Positions 63,494 through 64,000 of a stretch of 64,000 bases of DNA are shown here, one piece after another. The position numbers and the translations under genes are program-made. Under the pieces are notes generated by a model that was given only the letters and a program-made list of their open reading frames with translations, was not told the origin of the DNA and ran no database searches. Position 1 is the first letter of the stretch; each line of letters opens with the position of its first letter. This stretch comes from Chitinophagales bacterium (GTDB lineage: Bacteria; Bacteroidota; Bacteroidia; Chitinophagales; Saprospiraceae), in the NCBI GenBank assembly GCA_017303475.1, contig JAFLBO010000005.1, positions 160,266 to 224,265 on the forward strand. The letters run 5' to 3'.

Positions 63494-63535
63494 ACTACTA
63501 TCTTGCCCTTCTATTCAAATTAAATCAGCGTAAAT

Positions 63536-63877
63536 GTGAATTTGCTTTTCAAATGGTTTCAACCGGCAAACGGAATCCTGTTTGGCTTGCTTGCTATTGC
63601 CTTAAATGCAGCCGCACACCAGTTTCCAGACCAAACCGAAGCCTGGTATAGTCGCGGTTTTTACCTCTGGATCCGCAAAGCCTGGGAACTGCTTTTCGCC
63701 TGGATGCCCTGGCCTGCGTTCTACTTTTTTTGGATGGTAGTGGTGACTTACCTTGTATATCTTGGCTACAGAACCTGGAAACAAAAAAGCACCGTGTCGC
63801 GCCTGGGGTATTTATTGGTACGATTGCTTGCTTTTACGGGGTTTATGGTGGGGAGTTTTTTGCTTCTTTGGGGTTGA
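63536..63877 (+). pseudogene. DUF3810-like membrane protein, 3' end cut off by an insertion sequence
   Basis: Starting from GTG at 63536 the frame encodes 113 residues with two to three membrane helices. The segment FPDQTEAWYSRGFYLWIRKAWELLFAWMPWPAFYFF and the helix ending in FLLLWG resemble the N-terminus of DUF3810 proteins, which run to about 350 residues and continue past LLWG with an NY-x-R-like motif. Here the frame stops (TGA, 63875-63877) exactly where the left end of an insertion sequence appears to start, so the stop is supplied by the element. The remainder would lie beyond the element outside the window. Function of the family is unknown. Confidence 0.6.
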
Positions 63878-63878
63878 C

Positions 63879-63925
63879 TTGTCCTAAAATAGGTTTACAC
63901 AAAAAGTAAACTTAAAACAGGACAA
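63879..63925 (+). repeat. Nested inverted repeats at the IS left end
   Basis: Outer arms TTGTCCT (63879-63885) and AGGACAA (63919-63925), and inner arms GTTTAC (63893-63898) and GTAAAC (63906-63911), are each perfect. RNA reading in from the host gene would fold into a hairpin that holds the AGGA lying just before the transposase ATG. Confidence 0.75.
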
Positions 63926-63927
63926 AG

Positions 63928-64000
63928 ATGAAAAAAGTAAACCACTACTCGGACGAGTTCAAAAAGCGAGTTGTTGAGGAGGTATTAAATGGCTCAGAAA
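63928..64000 (+). CDS. Transposase OrfA, 5' part only (IS3-type)
   Basis: The ATG at 63928 opens a frame of 24 complete codons to the window end: MKKVNHYSDEFKKRVVEEVL and onward. This matches the first helix of the Tnp_1 helix-turn-helix protein of IS3-family elements, which binds the element ends. The AGGA about 6 bp upstream could be a ribosome-binding site but lies in a predicted hairpin arm. Only the extreme N-terminus is visible, so IS family is inferred. Confidence 0.7.
   Translation, partial: MKKVNHYSDEFKKRVVEEVLNGSE

Larger units (their letters stand above)
63875..64000 (+). mobile_element. Left end of an IS3-like insertion sequence, cut by the window edge
   Basis: From about 63875 the sequence reads as an element terminus (TGACTTGTCCTAAAATAGG), followed by inverted-repeat structure and then a transposase start codon at 63928. 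The junction falls at the point where the preceding gene is broken. The right end, target duplication and second reading frame are not in the window. Assignment to IS3-like is based on the start of OrfA. Confidence 0.65.

Overview
The window looks like chromosomal DNA of a Bacteroidota bacterium, probably Saprospiria or Chitinophagia-like. This rests on five secreted proteins with Por/CHU_C-type C-terminal sorting domains (type IX secretion cargo), a SusC/SusD pair, a fused E1 alpha/beta ketoacid dehydrogenase, a LytTR regulator, an RprY-like regulator, and repeated TAnnTTTG -7 promoter motifs. Lineage below phylum is a guess. No rRNA, tRNA, CRISPR array or prophage was seen. One insertion sequence starts at the right edge.

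Layout. 1-6173 (minus strand): 5' part of rfaD, a LytS-type kinase, csaA, a GH31 alpha-glucosidase, and an ECF sigma factor followed by a single-TM protein with a barrel-like C-terminus. 6333-8540 (plus): an RDD membrane protein and a CotH-kinase-like T9SS cargo. 8565-15090 (minus): a degenerate glucosaminidase-like membrane protein, an active-looking glucosaminidase, an RprY-like regulator, glyA, a double-parvulin periplasmic PPIase and a short HPF/RaiA protein. 15495-20190: aldehyde dehydrogenase (plus), fused 2-oxoacid dehydrogenase E1 (minus), NadR-like NMN adenylyltransferase/kinase (plus). 20451-25125 (plus): a SusC/SusD pair with no glycosidase beside it, closed by a strong terminator.

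25197-39766 (minus): a CaCA antiporter behind a 2106-residue type-B T9SS adhesin-like protein; then an apparent operon of ABC ATPase, ABC-2 permease fused to an M1 aminopeptidase, and an MHS-type symporter; then an SbtA-like bicarbonate transporter. 39953-44397 (plus): a secreted subtilisin-like protease and a NarL-type two-component pair. 44468-60481 (minus): a 16-kb surface locus of three genes, transcribed in the order S74 tail-fibre-like protein, 2354-residue LamG protein, 2467-residue HYR protein. The two giants share a ~95-residue module present twice in each. 60655-63456 (minus): LytTR regulator, TPR HisKA_2 kinase, and a stand-alone receiver whose phospho-acceptor Asp is Asn. 63536-64000 (plus): a DUF3810-like membrane gene that appears to be cut off by the left end of an IS whose transposase starts at 63928.

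The main theme is cell-envelope and surface biology: large repetitive secreted proteins, envelope-stress-type regulators, peptidoglycan enzymes and folding factors, mixed with housekeeping metabolism. The strongest leads are the shared module in the two giants, the IS-interrupted gene, the degenerate receiver, the peptidase-ABC-symporter operon, the sigma/trans-envelope pair, and a tetranucleotide tract abutting the rfaD start.
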